64,000 nucleotides of DNA from positions 23,709 to 87,708 of the forward strand of contig LNKV01000044.1 in the NCBI GenBank assembly GCA_001465935.1. Reading direction: 5' to 3'. Below, piece after piece: positions 45,342 to 55,900 of this stretch. The translations under genes and the position numbers were made by a program. Below the pieces are notes generated by a model. The model saw only the letters and a list, made by a program, of their open reading frames with translations. It was not told the DNA's origin and made no database searches. Numbering within the stretch: the stretch's first letter is position 1; each line of letters opens with the position of its first letter. The stretch is from Clarireedia homoeocarpa (Eukaryota > Ascomycota > Leotiomycetes > Helotiales > Rutstroemiaceae).

Positions 45342-45866
45342 CTACAAATCAAGCAAATCATCATCCTCATCATCCCAACCGCCCTTTCTCCGACTAACCA
45401 CAATCTTCTCCTCGTCCTTCTTCGACTCTGCCACACTCCCCAAAAGCTCCTTGAGCTGATCCTCCGTAATCTTCTGTCTCAGTTGGCCCGATCGCGCCAG
45501 CATGATTAATCGATTTTCCACATCTGCCGCTCGTGATTCCTTCACGAGTCGTATGCGACCGAGACGGTCTGCGGCTTCGGGTTCCAGAATTTGATTCAGG
45601 ATGGATTGACGAGCAGCTTCTTCTTGTTGTCTAAGGATACCCGTGTTAGTACCTAGGTGTGTATCTGGATGGGAGGTGATGCGCACTGTCTATTTTCATC
45701 TTGACCTCCGCCGCTGCTTGGGCCGGCAGCGCGACCACCCCCGCCTTGAGATTTCAATTGCTCGAGCCGAGCTCTTCTGATCTAGAGCTCACATGAGTTT
45801 GGAGAGCTAAACAGCAGTGTTTGTAGATTAATTGCGACATACCTGGGCCAAATCGTCGTCCTCCAT
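45342..45866 (-). CDS. PDCD5/TFAR19-family DNA-binding protein
   Basis: Exons (minus): 45866-45843 (only 8 codons), 45781-45687, 45630-45342; 135 aa. Sequence: MEDDDLAQIRRARLEQLKSQ, a Gly-rich segment, then QEEAARQSILNQILEPEAAD and RLGRIRLVKESRAADVENRL, with the family's DQLKELL segment near the end; the C-terminus is acidic. PDCD5 is a compact three-helix-bundle protein conserved from archaea, binding the CCT chaperonin and nucleic acids; roles differ between lineages. The in-frame tiny first exon is inferred from the conserved M-x-D-x-x-L start. The intron 2 branch site TACTAAC is clear. Confidence 0.95.
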
Positions 45867-46217
45867 ATTGCAGTGCGAAGTGGTTGTTATGTTGGTGTTA
45901 GTTAAGACCGGATTACAAAAATGGAGGGGTAAGGTGCAGTAGCTAGGAGTTAATTTTTCTCGCCAACGTCAGGCTTCGATTTCACTGCAAACCACCAGCC
46001 ACCAAGCCAACACAATTTCAACTGCTAAAGCTAGTTCACATATAAGACAAGAGAAGAATCATCGTGAGTGGTAATATTTACTTCATTGGATTCTCATGTC
46101 GCCGTCATCGGCAATCTAAATGTACAAGTGATGCTTCTACTACAGATACACATCGTAAAACGTACATCCATACATAATACATGACCGCCATTTTAAGCCT
46201 ATAACTCCCAATGCCAT
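45867..46217. promoter_or_regulatory. Promoter of the PDCD5 gene / 3' flank of the reductase gene
   Basis: 351 bp between two minus-strand genes. Its plus strand carries a CCACCAGCCACCAAGCCAAC stretch. Nothing else is seen. Confidence 0.5.
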
Positions 46218-48104
46218 CTATCTAATTCTATCCCAATTCCGGTCGTATATAGGTATAAACGAGTTCATCTCCCGCGAGACCATGGCTTGCTTTGCCTTGA
46301 CCATATTCACTACCATCTCGTTCACACTGAATGGAACGCCCAACTCTCTTGCTCTTCTGACAATATAGCCATTATAGTAATCAATATCAGTTCTCTTCCC
46401 TGTCCGAACATTCCGTAGCATGGATGTCAAGTTGTCTCCAGTGCGTGCGATTACTGATAAAACCAAGCTCTCTAGTCTGTCAAGGCCAAAGTGCTTTGTG
46501 ATGTTGCGAGATTGGTCGAACTCTGGAAGAATTGTTAGGACTCCTGATATTTCCCGCAGAAGAGACTTCATTGTCTGGCTAACAGGATAATTGTACAAGA
46601 GCTGATCGCAGGAACAATCGAAAACCACAGAGAGCGGACCAATGACCGAATTGACAGCAACAAACTCGAAGTGGGCTTTTAGGTACTCAGGGTACAGTAG
46701 TCCTGTGGCTTGAAGTTCGGGATCTCGACATAATGTCATCAACATGTATCTTGAAGATGGCGCCCATCCAGGGTCCAGCCTCCTAACAGACCCTCTACTG
46801 GTTGGTTCATCTGTATCTCGTGGAAGGATGGTCAGCTTGAGCTGCCCGTGGCTCACATGTGAGACTGTCCATGGCCTGTCCGACGGGAAAACTCCATGAG
46901 AGGCATTGCCGAGCATGTAGTGTGGCCGCGTGCTGGGATCCGGGAATACAAGAGCGTTGACCTCATCAACAACACCTGCGCCATGCTGTATAAAACATAT
47001 TGTAGAATGACTTCGTAGGCGATGTTTAATTGAAGTGAGGGCAGCTACCGTTTTTGCTCCCTTTGTGGTAATTATTAGATTATCAATCACTTCATCTGAG
47101 CGTTCAAGAGTCTGTTTGCTACCAGAGAATGATGGGGAGATAGCAAAATCTTTTGTCAATTCGACACCAAATCCAGATCGTTCACTCGTTAAGCCTTGAT
47201 TCGACACTTTTAGAACCTCACCAGCAGCACGCCAATATCTGACCTGTCTCGGCCGGTCCATGAGCAGCGTGATGGGTGGCGCATAGTCCAATCCGGCCAA
47301 GCCGTGAGCAATAAATTGTCCGACAGGGTCTGTACCTAGAATGTGGATTGTCCGGGAAACCTCCTGCAACTGCTCTTGCGTGTCTAAAGTAGTGTTTCTG
47401 GTGACGGATATCCCTTCTGATGTATTGCTGTGGTCATCTACTTGCTGTGGGACAGATTCTGGTCGCGGGGTTTCGGTAGCTTGAGTTTCGATAGCTTGAG
47501 TTTCGGCTACCTCAGTATATTCTTGTATTCCTTGGCGATTGTCGTCTCCGGAAATTGCTGGAGATTCTGTGGCAAGACCTAAAGGCATGTCAAGCATCGT
47601 AGACTGAGAATCTGCATTTGAAAACACGTTTTGTGTCTCTTCTGTCTGATTCTCAACACACTCTGACGTGGATTTTGTAGTTAGAGATCCTAATTCTGGT
47701 GGCCTGTTCTTCGCAGCCTCTTCTGCATCTACAGGCTCTGCGCCGCTCTGAAGGAGCTGCGTGTCTCCCTTCAAGTTGTTTGCTGTGTTTGCCTCTCCTC
47801 TTTCTGTGGTCTCATGGTAGGGGAAAGTGGTTGTCGCTGCCCTTGCAGTTGCGGGGTACGAGTCAACCTTCGTGTCTGCTGAGGCCAGGTAGTTGCTCCC
47901 ACTGCCATATCTCTTGTGGCATTGGGCAATAGCAACTTTGCTTGCTGATATTGCACCACTTAAGTAGCAACTTGACGCTTGTTTCCGTCGCGGCCACCAA
48001 TATGTCCCGCTTTCTCCCGAGATGGTATGAATGGCCACCCGGCCCAGCTGCGTGTTATCGTAGAGCCATCGGCAGTTACGAGGTGGTCGAACAAACACCC
48101 GCAA
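46218..48104 (-). CDS. Ketopantoate reductase-fold (PanE/ApbA-like) protein with long N-terminal extension
   Basis: Single exon, 628 aa. The C-terminal ~375 residues have the 6-phosphogluconate-dehydrogenase/ApbA layout. A Rossmann entry (IHILGTDPVGQFIAHGLAG) lies at about residues 252-270, followed by NLIITTKGAKT, ICFIQHGAGV and NASHGVF, and the ApbA_C helical region starts after FVAVNSVIGPL with MLRNVRTGKRTDIDYYNGYI and VRRARELGVPFSVNEMV. The KRTDIDYYNGY block carries the Lys/Asp-region typical of ketopantoate reductase. The first ~250 residues are Ser/Thr/Glu-rich, with short repeats (EVAETQAIETQATET) and an Arg/basic start compatible with mitochondrial targeting. Fungal relatives include Cbs2-type mRNA-processing and unassigned PanE proteins. 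Pantothenate synthesis is one candidate role and is not certain. Divergent from lrp1. Confidence 0.8.
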   Translation of the reverse strand: MRVFVRPPRNCRWLYDNTQLGRVAIHTISGESGTYWWPRRKQASSCYLSGAISASKVAIAQCHKRYGSGSNYLASADTKVDSYPATARAATTTFPYHETTERGEANTANNLKGDTQLLQSGAEPVDAEEAAKNRPPELGSLTTKSTSECVENQTEETQNVFSNADSQSTMLDMPLGLATESPAISGDDNRQGIQEYTEVAETQAIETQATETPRPESVPQQVDDHSNTSEGISVTRNTTLDTQEQLQEVSRTIHILGTDPVGQFIAHGLAGLDYAPPITLLMDRPRQVRYWRAAGEVLKVSNQGLTSERSGFGVELTKDFAISPSFSGSKQTLERSDEVIDNLIITTKGAKTVAALTSIKHRLRSHSTICFIQHGAGVVDEVNALVFPDPSTRPHYMLGNASHGVFPSDRPWTVSHVSHGQLKLTILPRDTDEPTSRGSVRRLDPGWAPSSRYMLMTLCRDPELQATGLLYPEYLKAHFEFVAVNSVIGPLSVVFDCSCDQLLYNYPVSQTMKSLLREISGVLTILPEFDQSRNITKHFGLDRLESLVLSVIARTGDNLTSMLRNVRTGKRTDIDYYNGYIVRRARELGVPFSVNEMVVNMVKAKQAMVSREMNSFIPIYDRNWDRIR

Positions 48105-48754
48105 CAGCGGACGGCCGCACCTTTGGATAGACAGGATGAAAGGCTCTCAATGGTTATCGAAAAGAACTCATGGCAAACGAGCAGTAGGAAAATTCCAGGC
48201 TGTCAGGTTTGTAGTTGATATATGCGCCCAGAAGAGAAAAGCCGTGATGAAGTCGCTGTCGTCATGTACGCATTTGGTAGAGAGGGGCGATTGTGGGATT
48301 GGCGACGAGGGACAGATTCTTTTTAGTGGATATTGTGCTTTGTGCTTTGTGCTTATTGTGGAAAATTCAAGGTAATGGGACCGCAAGGTAAGTGACGGTA
48401 GGCAATACGAGACGGCAGATGTAAAGCCTGAATAGCCGCTCAAAAGGCTGTTAAGTAAATAAGAAAGAAAAGTCTTGGAGGTCGAGTCAGATGCACGACG
48501 TCAAGAGTCGAGAGTCGAGAGTCGAAAGAAAGACCTAAAAAATATATCAATGAAAAAACGAGGATTGATTAACCCTGTCGATTCTTGCAAATGAAGTACT
48601 CTCATTGGCTAGCCTCGCCCATACATTCTTACTGCCGGACTACCAAGGCGGTGTAGAGCAACTTTCATCGCATGCGCGCCGTAGATCTAATAATTATTCA
48701 CATGCTCCCTCAACCTAACAATTTTCTTCCAGTGTTTCCTTTCCTTTAAGAAAA
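48105..48754. promoter_or_regulatory. Divergent promoter, PanE-like gene / lrp1
   Basis: 650 bp with no gene. It contains a TGTGCTTTGTGCTTTGTGCT triplet-like repeat near 48338 and a GAGTCGAGAGTCGAGAGTCG repeat near 48506. Confidence 0.55.
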
Positions 48755-49610
48755 ATGGATTCGTCTCAAATACTATCATTACTCGAAGACCTGGACGACA
48801 ACATTGACGACATTGAAGATGCTCTTGCGCCATTTCTAGAGAAAACCATTCCAGAGGTTGCTTCCAAATTACCTTTGTTAGACAAAGCAAAGCTTTACAC
48901 TCTCGTCACATATGCGATTGAATCCATACTATTTTGTACGTTCTCCCCCATACTACCGTTCCGTTGTCCCATTACTGACTGAATCCTTAGCATATCTTAG
49001 GCTCAATGGAATTAATGCGCGTGAACATGCTGTTTTTGCAGAACTTACACGTGTGAAGCAATACTTCCAAAAGATTGATGCTGCTGAGAATCCTGTCGCC
49101 GAGAAGAGCAGCCTCAAATTGGACAAAGGAGCTGCTGGCAGGTTTATCAAAGCTGGCCTTGTAAGGATAATATGAGTCTCTGCCATATTTCTGGATATAC
49201 TGACAGGCAATATTTAGTCTGGCAATGATAAGTATGATCTCCAGAGAGCAGAAAGGGAAGCGAAGGAAAGGGCTCGTTCGCATATCAAATTCGCAGGACT
49301 ATCAAAGAAGCGAAAGGTTGACGGAGAAGGAGTAGCATCCAATGAACAGAATGCAGAACCTTCGAAACGCTCTGACGATTCCAGCTCAGACTCGGATTCT
49401 CCAGAACCCGAGTCAACATCTGCAGTACCTAAGAGTAAGAAGAGGAAGACCGGCGAAGTAAGCCAAGAAGCCCAACAGACTTCTCCAGATGAAGCTCCTG
49501 AGCAGCCGAAATCGAAATCGAAATCGAAATCGAAATCGAAATCGAGATCAAAAAAGCCGAAGCAAGAAGGAAAGGAGAAGAAGAATCAAAAACCGAAGAA
49601 GAAGAATTAG
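48755..49610 (+). CDS. lrp1: Exosome cofactor Lrp1/Rrp47 (C1D family)
   Basis: Binds Rrp6 and directs the nuclear exosome in rRNA/snoRNA 3' processing. Exons 48755-48935, 48991-49160, 49218-49610; 247 aa. The N-terminal Sas10/C1D domain reads LSLLEDLDDNIDDIEDALAP, AKLYTLVTYAIESILFSYLR, FAELTRVKQYFQKI, then AGRFIKAGL. A basic-acidic C-terminal tail carries a Lys-Ser repeat (KSKSKSKSKSKSRSKK) encoded by a short (AAATCG)n run near 49510-49545, followed by a Lys-rich end. The N-terminal domain lengths and intron phases agree. The repeat tail is likely variable in length between strains. Confidence 0.93.
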
Positions 49611-50154
49611 CAAAATGTATAATTGCGCGTTGACGCAAAGAGCAACCACAAGTTTCTTCCACTGCACTGCATAGATTGGAGAATGGCGTTTTGGGTTGGT
49701 AAATGGATGATACCACGATTTCCATAGTTATTGATGCATAAGTTGAAGAGTGCGATGAATCCAAACACCACCACTACCACAGTCATAGATAGAGCTGCTG
49801 GTAATTTGCAGCTCTTGATTGCATTTTAGACTCCTCCGACTCTGGAATGTATTCTGATATCTCTTTATAAAGATACATAAAGATATAGCTAGCTATTCGT
49901 TCATACCGGCCGACAAGTACTTCATGTACCGAAATCTAATCCTATTACGGTTAGCACTTGGATGCTGACCAATTAAAGACCGCATGCTTTGATTCCGGCT
50001 AATTCTTCAAGCTTCTTATTGCCTCCCCTCTGTACAAAATACTTATTCACCACCTCCAATCAGAAATCATACTGAACCGTTGTATCGCTGAATCTCAGAG
50101 ATTTTCTCTTCCCTTGAGTTTTCCGTTTCCTAATACCATCAAATCGATATCAAA
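49611..50154. promoter_or_regulatory. Intergenic region, lrp1 / mix17
   Basis: 544 bp between two plus-strand genes; promoter of mix17. No further feature. Confidence 0.5.
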
Positions 50155-50720
50155 ATGCCCCGTCAAAGAGGACGTCCTACTGCAGCCCCTCGCAAGGCGC
50201 CCACACCTACAGCTCAGCAAACTCGACCAGCAACCACTGCTGCGTACCCGCCAAAACCCGCTGGCGCAACCGCAGCCCCTCCAGCAGCAGGCCAACAACA
50301 GGCCTCACCCGGTCCAGGTATGCTCGGACAAGTTGCCAGCACTGCAGCGTGAGTTATCAGAGCGCATTAGTTCTAGATTGCCCTCTACTGATCAATACGT
50401 CTATAGAGGTGTTGCCATCGGTTCTTCTATCGGTCATGCAATTGGTGGTCTCTTCGGTGGAGGATCTAGTGCACCGGAGGCAGCTCAAGACAACGGCGCG
50501 GTAGCATCGCAATCCCAAAACACAAACCAATTCGGCGAACAGCGATGCGACCTCCAGATCCAGAACTTCAACAAGTGTATGGATGAGCAAAATGGAAACA
50601 TGTCAATCTGCAACTGGTATATGGAGCAATTGGTAGGTCAACCTATCTCTTTCGTCTAGCAAAGTCATGTTAACATTTTAATTGTAGAAAGCTTGCCAAA
50701 GCGCTGCGAGACCGTACTAG
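50155..50720 (+). CDS. mix17: Mitochondrial intermembrane-space CHCH protein Mix17 (CHCHD2/CHCHD10 type)
   Basis: Exons 50155-50348, 50407-50632 and 50688-50720; 150 aa. The N-terminus is basic and Pro/Ala/Thr-rich (MPRQRGRPTAAPRKAP). A Gly-rich hydrophobic stretch follows (residues ~66-84: GVAIGSSIGHAIGGLFGGG). The C-terminal coiled-coil-helix-coiled-coil-helix domain has twin CX9C motifs at Cys112/122 and Cys133/143, intact; the last pair is completed only by exon 3 (CNWYMEQLKAC). Such domains fold by Mia40-mediated disulfides in the intermembrane space. Human relatives CHCHD2/10 affect cristae and complex IV. The exon 3 end KACQSAARPY is short but fits the family. Confidence 0.95.
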
Positions 50721-51326
50721 AGCTCGAACCACAGCAATGATATCATGGGTGGCATGTAACACTGGGGCGTTTTTGAGTTGGCAAGATCTCACCACTCTGC
50801 TCTCTTCAAGGAGCATGACATATTGTACCGCATAGCGTTTCAATTCACCAAAATATGCCTATATTTCCTCCTATGCAAGCGAAGGAACTATGAGATTCAG
50901 TTGTGCGTTACACTGAACTGGTGCTGGATGATTTCTTTTGCCCTATGAAGTTCGCTCATTGATACGCAAGAGCTTTTGTTTTCCCTCTGACCGTATTGAA
51001 GCAATTGGGATTTTTATCAGTACGGATTCACTCCCATGCAAACCTCGGGAGCCTTATTGTGTCATTGACTTTCAGTTGACCAGATGATGAACCGCGGCAA
51101 AACCTCCATACAAAAGAGGATCGTTAGCCTTGCGTCGTGCATAAGTGGGGCACGCACTACTTACAGTATGAAAAAAATATGCCAGCCTTGCCCCCCCTCC
51201 CCCACAGTCCGATTCCATAAAACAGTCATAGTATATTCATTTCATCGGACCCTTTTCATTTCCCCATTCTACCTGTGCGAAACTCAACACTTTTATCGTT
51301 CCTTTGGTCAAGAGTCTATTCAAGTT
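50721..51326. promoter_or_regulatory. Promoter region of the aspartate-semialdehyde dehydrogenase gene
   Basis: 606 bp between plus-strand genes. A C-rich CCCCCCCTCCCCCAC stretch lies at about 51191-51205. A TGACTTTCAGTTGACC stretch lies at about 51065. I searched by eye for a TGACTC (Gcn4/CpcA) site, expected for amino-acid genes, and saw none convincingly. Confidence 0.45.
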
Positions 51327-52647
51327 ATGGTATCCCAATTTCCTACAAAACGCTGCGGTGAGTCAATTCGACGATGCACAACCCCTCCAAAAGACTTCAC
51401 AGCCCAAACAACTTCCCTACAGCTTCAATACTGACCTGCTACCCTAGGTGTCCTTGGCTGCACCGGTTCTGTTGGCCAAAGATTCATCCTCCTACTTGCA
51501 CAACATCCCTACCTCAAGCTCCATGCCGTGGGCGCATCATCTCGTTCTGCGGGCAAGAAATACAAAGATGCCGTGAAATGGAAACAAGCCTTCCCTATGA
51601 CGGCCGAGATCGGCGACCTCGTCGTCAAAGAGTGCAAAGCGAGCGAGTTCCAGGACTGCGATATTGTATTCAGCGGGCTGGACTCCGATGTTGCGGGGGA
51701 TATTGGTATGTATTTTCCTTCAAGCGCAGGGAAATGTTGCAAGGTCAATGGCTAATTGATGCTGATGCTGCCCGTCCTTGCAGAGATGGAATTCATGAAA
51801 GCAGAATTAGCCGTCTTCTCCAATGCCAAAAACTACCGTCGCGATCCCCTCGTTCCCCTCATCGTCCCTACAGTTAACCTCCCCCATTTCGACCTCATCC
51901 CTCATCAACGCAAACAGCATTCCCTCAAAAAGGGCTTCCTAGTCTGCAACTCCAACTGCGCCGTCATCGGCATCGTAATCCCCTTCGCGGCCATCCAAAA
52001 GGCCTTCGGCCCCGTCGACCAAGTCAGCGTCGTCACTATGCAAGCCGTGTCCGGTGCAGGATACCCCGGCGTCAGCAGCATGGATATCCTCGACAACGTG
52101 GTGCCGTTTATTTCAGGGGAGGAAGACAAGCTGGAGACGGAGGCGCAGAAGATTCTCGGACGCGTCAATGCGGACGTTACTGGGTTTGAGGACCAATCCG
52201 AGTTGAAGGTTTCAGCTGCGTGCAATAGGGTCGCGGTTTTGGACGGACACATGGCGTGTGTGTCGCTGCGATTCAAGAACAGAGATGGTCCGAGGCCAAC
52301 GGCGGAAGAGGTGAAGAAGGCCATGAGGGAGTATGTTAGTGAGGCGGAGACTTTGGGATGCCCGTCTGCGCCTCAGCCTGCTATTGCAGTTATGGAAGAG
52401 GCCGATCGTCCGCAACCAAGGCTCGATAGAAATACGCAAAATGGATATACCGTTAGTGTGGGCCGGGTGAGAGAGGATGAGAGTGGCATCTTTGATATCA
52501 AGTTTGTGGCTCTAAGTCATAACAGTAAGCTCCAAACGTCGTCCAGTTCCAATCTTCTTTGTCGACTAATACTCTATAGCTGTTATTGGAGCGGCAGGGT
52601 CTTCGATACTGAATGCCGAAGCGGCAGTACTAAAGGGCTATGTATAG
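51327..52647 (+). CDS. hom2: Aspartate-semialdehyde dehydrogenase (threonine/methionine pathway)
   Basis: Reduces L-4-aspartyl phosphate to aspartate semialdehyde with NADPH, the second committed step to homoserine, threonine and methionine. Exons 51327-51357, 51448-51705, 51784-52524, 52580-52647; 365 aa, as in yeast Hom2. The N-terminal NADP-binding GVLGCTGSVGQRFILLLAQH follows a ten-residue first exon. The active-site Cys is Cys155 in CNSNCAV; substrate blocks are MQAVSGAGYPGVSS and ACNRVAVLDGHM. The tail GAAGSSILNAEAAVLKGYV sits in the last exon and is missed if the frame is simply continued past 52524. Cytosolic; absent from animals, so an established antifungal target class. Confidence 0.97.
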
Positions 52648-52990
52648 GTGGTGACTTCGTTTTTATGATGTATTGCATACATGTTTCTCAAAATAAAAGC
52701 ATGGTTACTTACTTCTAATGACACCCAGGGAGCTCTCACCATAGGACTGCATATATCTATTGACGATCATTGTGATTCATAATCTGTCTATGCAAAACGC
52801 CAGAAAAATGCACAAGCCCAACCCCGCGCCCATTGAGATCGCTACCATCATCCATGAATAACAACCGAATTCCTCTCATATCAAACCATACGCTGAGCAA
52901 CTCCATGAAGACTTTTGAATAAAATAGTAAAGTGAACCTCATACATAGACGCCGAGAGACACAGTTCCGCGATCGCAACCAAAGTCCTAT
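52648..52990. other. Convergent intergenic region, hom2 / RdRP
   Basis: 343 bp between opposite stops. No additional gene. Confidence 0.5.
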
Positions 52991-55900
52991 CTATAGGTCC
53001 AAGAGAGAGGATAGTTTGTTGATTGCTGGAGCCTCAAAATCTTCTTCCTCCACAATCTCTTCAATCTGTTCATCGTCTGTGTCAGCCTCATCAGAGTCAG
53101 ATTTGGTCTTTAGCATAGATGGCATAGAAATTTTTGTCTTAGACAGTAATTGTGTTGCTGTCTCTCGGGAAATGTCTCCGATATGATTGCTGTATAGGCT
53201 GAGCGTAGCTGCATTGAACGGTGGTGATAATTCGAGCCCCACCAGGTTTGCTAGTGTACTGCCAACTGTAGCTTGGTCTTTACCAAGATTTTGCACCGAC
53301 TCAGAGATATCGGTAGGAGAATGTGTTTCATCAACGTCACTATCGGAGGCACTATCCTGAAAGAGATCAAGGACTTCACCCCGATGGATAACGACACCAT
53401 TCTCTTGTTTAATGACATCGTCCTCTGGAAGGGAGGACATGCCTATGTGACGTTTTGGGCCTCGACTGTGCAACTTGTTGATATCAGTAGTCTCAAACCC
53501 TCTTTCGTCGAAGTCTTCTATGGTTGCGATGCCAGTTGCAATTCTGGCAAGCTCCTTTTCAAATAGCCATGGAAAGCTAATTAGGGGCATTGAATCCGGG
53601 CTCATCCTTTTCTTCGGCATATTGATGCCGCGGACAACTTCAGTCGCCCGGCACTCGGCCAGTGCAATGTCCATTTCTTCCTTTGTCACCTTATACATCG
53701 CGGCAACAAAAGGCCCAAGCACAGAGAACTCTTTACCTCCAGCTCGATTGATGCACTCCTGGCGGAAACGATCCTTGAACGCGCCCGTAATCACGGCCAT
53801 CTCTTCTTGGAGTTTGTAGTCGCTACCAACACGAGGTTTCGAAAGCACGAAGGTAGACCACACCTCGAATTCAGTTTTGATCTCATGTTGAGCCATAATT
53901 CTGCGCATTGCTGTGTCGTACTTCAACTTTGTCTGACGCGCGGCTTTCAAGACACTGCTTTCGAGTTGATACGCCCGCAAGATACGTTTGTCAAAAGGCG
54001 CATCATATTGTGGAACAAAATCAACACTCTCAACCTTGTCATACAACTGACCGAGGATCTTCTCTGAGTGATAGATCGCCGACTTTGGCTTGAACCTTTT
54101 TTCCATAAAATGTGGCCATTTTTGGACCCTCAAACGTCTTGGCATTTGGGCTGGCTGACCGGTCTTGACGTAGTCAACGGCTTTAGAATGCAGTTCAGCA
54201 AGCTCAAGACCTTTATAGACGTTAGTTTAGACAATTGAACCGTGAATATCTGAAAATTTCACTTACATTTCGGATCCTTTACTCCACGGGTGAGGTAGTC
54301 TGCTGATGCTAAATGAGCATGAGCAATGGTGGGTAACGAGTCATTCTTCATATAACGAACGAAGAACTTCAGCAGATCAAGAACCACGACAGGCCTGTTG
54401 AGCTGCACTGGTTCGGGAGCAGTATAATTCATTGGCTCGCAGTTCCATTCCTTTGGCTGAAGCTTCTTATCCCAAATGACAAAGTAATCGTCTCCGTCAA
54501 GGTCACCACCAGAACACATGCTAGGAATATCCCTCTCTCCACTTTGAGGGAACACCACGACATCACGTAAGTGGTGTAAAGCTGGTACATTCACAGCTTG
54601 AACCACTCTGAGATCACCGGGGTGAAGGGATGGATTTCGTCCCACAAGGCAAATACCCTCAATGACATTATAGAGACTCCGGTTCTCCTTGTCAGGTACT
54701 TGGATAAAGATTTGCGGCAGCTCTTCTTCTTTGTAGGCCATACCATGTGCTACTGTTGGCTTGGTGTAACCTCGCAATGTGTTGGTCTCGTCGACGCAGC
54801 CGAGGACAAATGCTCCATTTTCTACAATTATTTTTGCTTTCTCCTTCAGCAGTTTGATTGACCAGGATCGCCACAAGTGAAGTAGGGACAGCACGAATGG
54901 CTCTCTCTCCGTCATGAAACCGCTCAGAATCATACTAGCAATGTTTATCGTCATATGATTGTCATCAATGTAACGGTTCAGTAGGCTCAATGCCAATGTG
55001 TTGTTGCTCATAGCATTCTGGTAGTTCGACAATTGTTCCGATAACATGTCTAGAAACACTTCGTCTTCAACGCCTAGATCAGAGAGAATGGTAATAGTCT
55101 GTCGATTGAGGGTAGCGGTTGAGAACTGCGAGCAGCGGATAATTTCTAGTCCGTTGTAAACAGCTTGAAACTTTTGCTGACTTTTGCGAATATGAACCTC
55201 TTTATCCTTCGCATCCGGAGAGACGACTAAGATACCTTTACAACCACCTAATCGAAACTGAAATGCAGAAGGGGTTGTGGCTGTACGGAGCTTAAGTTCG
55301 GCAGCAATCATTTGCGCTAGGTAAGGGGAGATTTTGCCAACTCCATCGGTAAAGATAAAACCGTTCCTTTCAATATCGGGAATTTTGATGAGATCTGGTG
55401 CAGAAAGCCCATTGATAGCTCTAGTCGTCGAGAAGCACTGGCCGAGTCTTGCTGCATACTTTGCAACCACATTGATGTGTGTGAATGTCCCCATCCAGCG
55501 GCGAATATTATCGCAAGATAGATACGACGTCGGACAGAAAAAATATGCACCGTTGTCTCGAAATTGTGAGTTGCCAAAAGCAAGGAATTGGTAGTGGCGA
55601 TCGCCAATACGAATGCCATTGCGGATTGTTCTAAAAACTCTCGAGAAAAGCTCATCATTACGAGCCTTGTCCGCACAGGCGTTGATGCGTCCCTATGTCA
55701 TGTTAGTCCTTGGGCCATGAGACTGGCTTTGCATGAACTGACCTCAAACTTCTCATCTGTAAACTGAACGCGTAAAAAGCGCCCCTGACTATTTTCCTTC
55801 GAGTAATGTCTTAGGACGCGGTTGGTAGTCTCCACAGTTGGTGAACTGAAATAGATTGTGCTGGGTGTAACGGTGGCTTTTCGTGAGAACGCACAATAAT

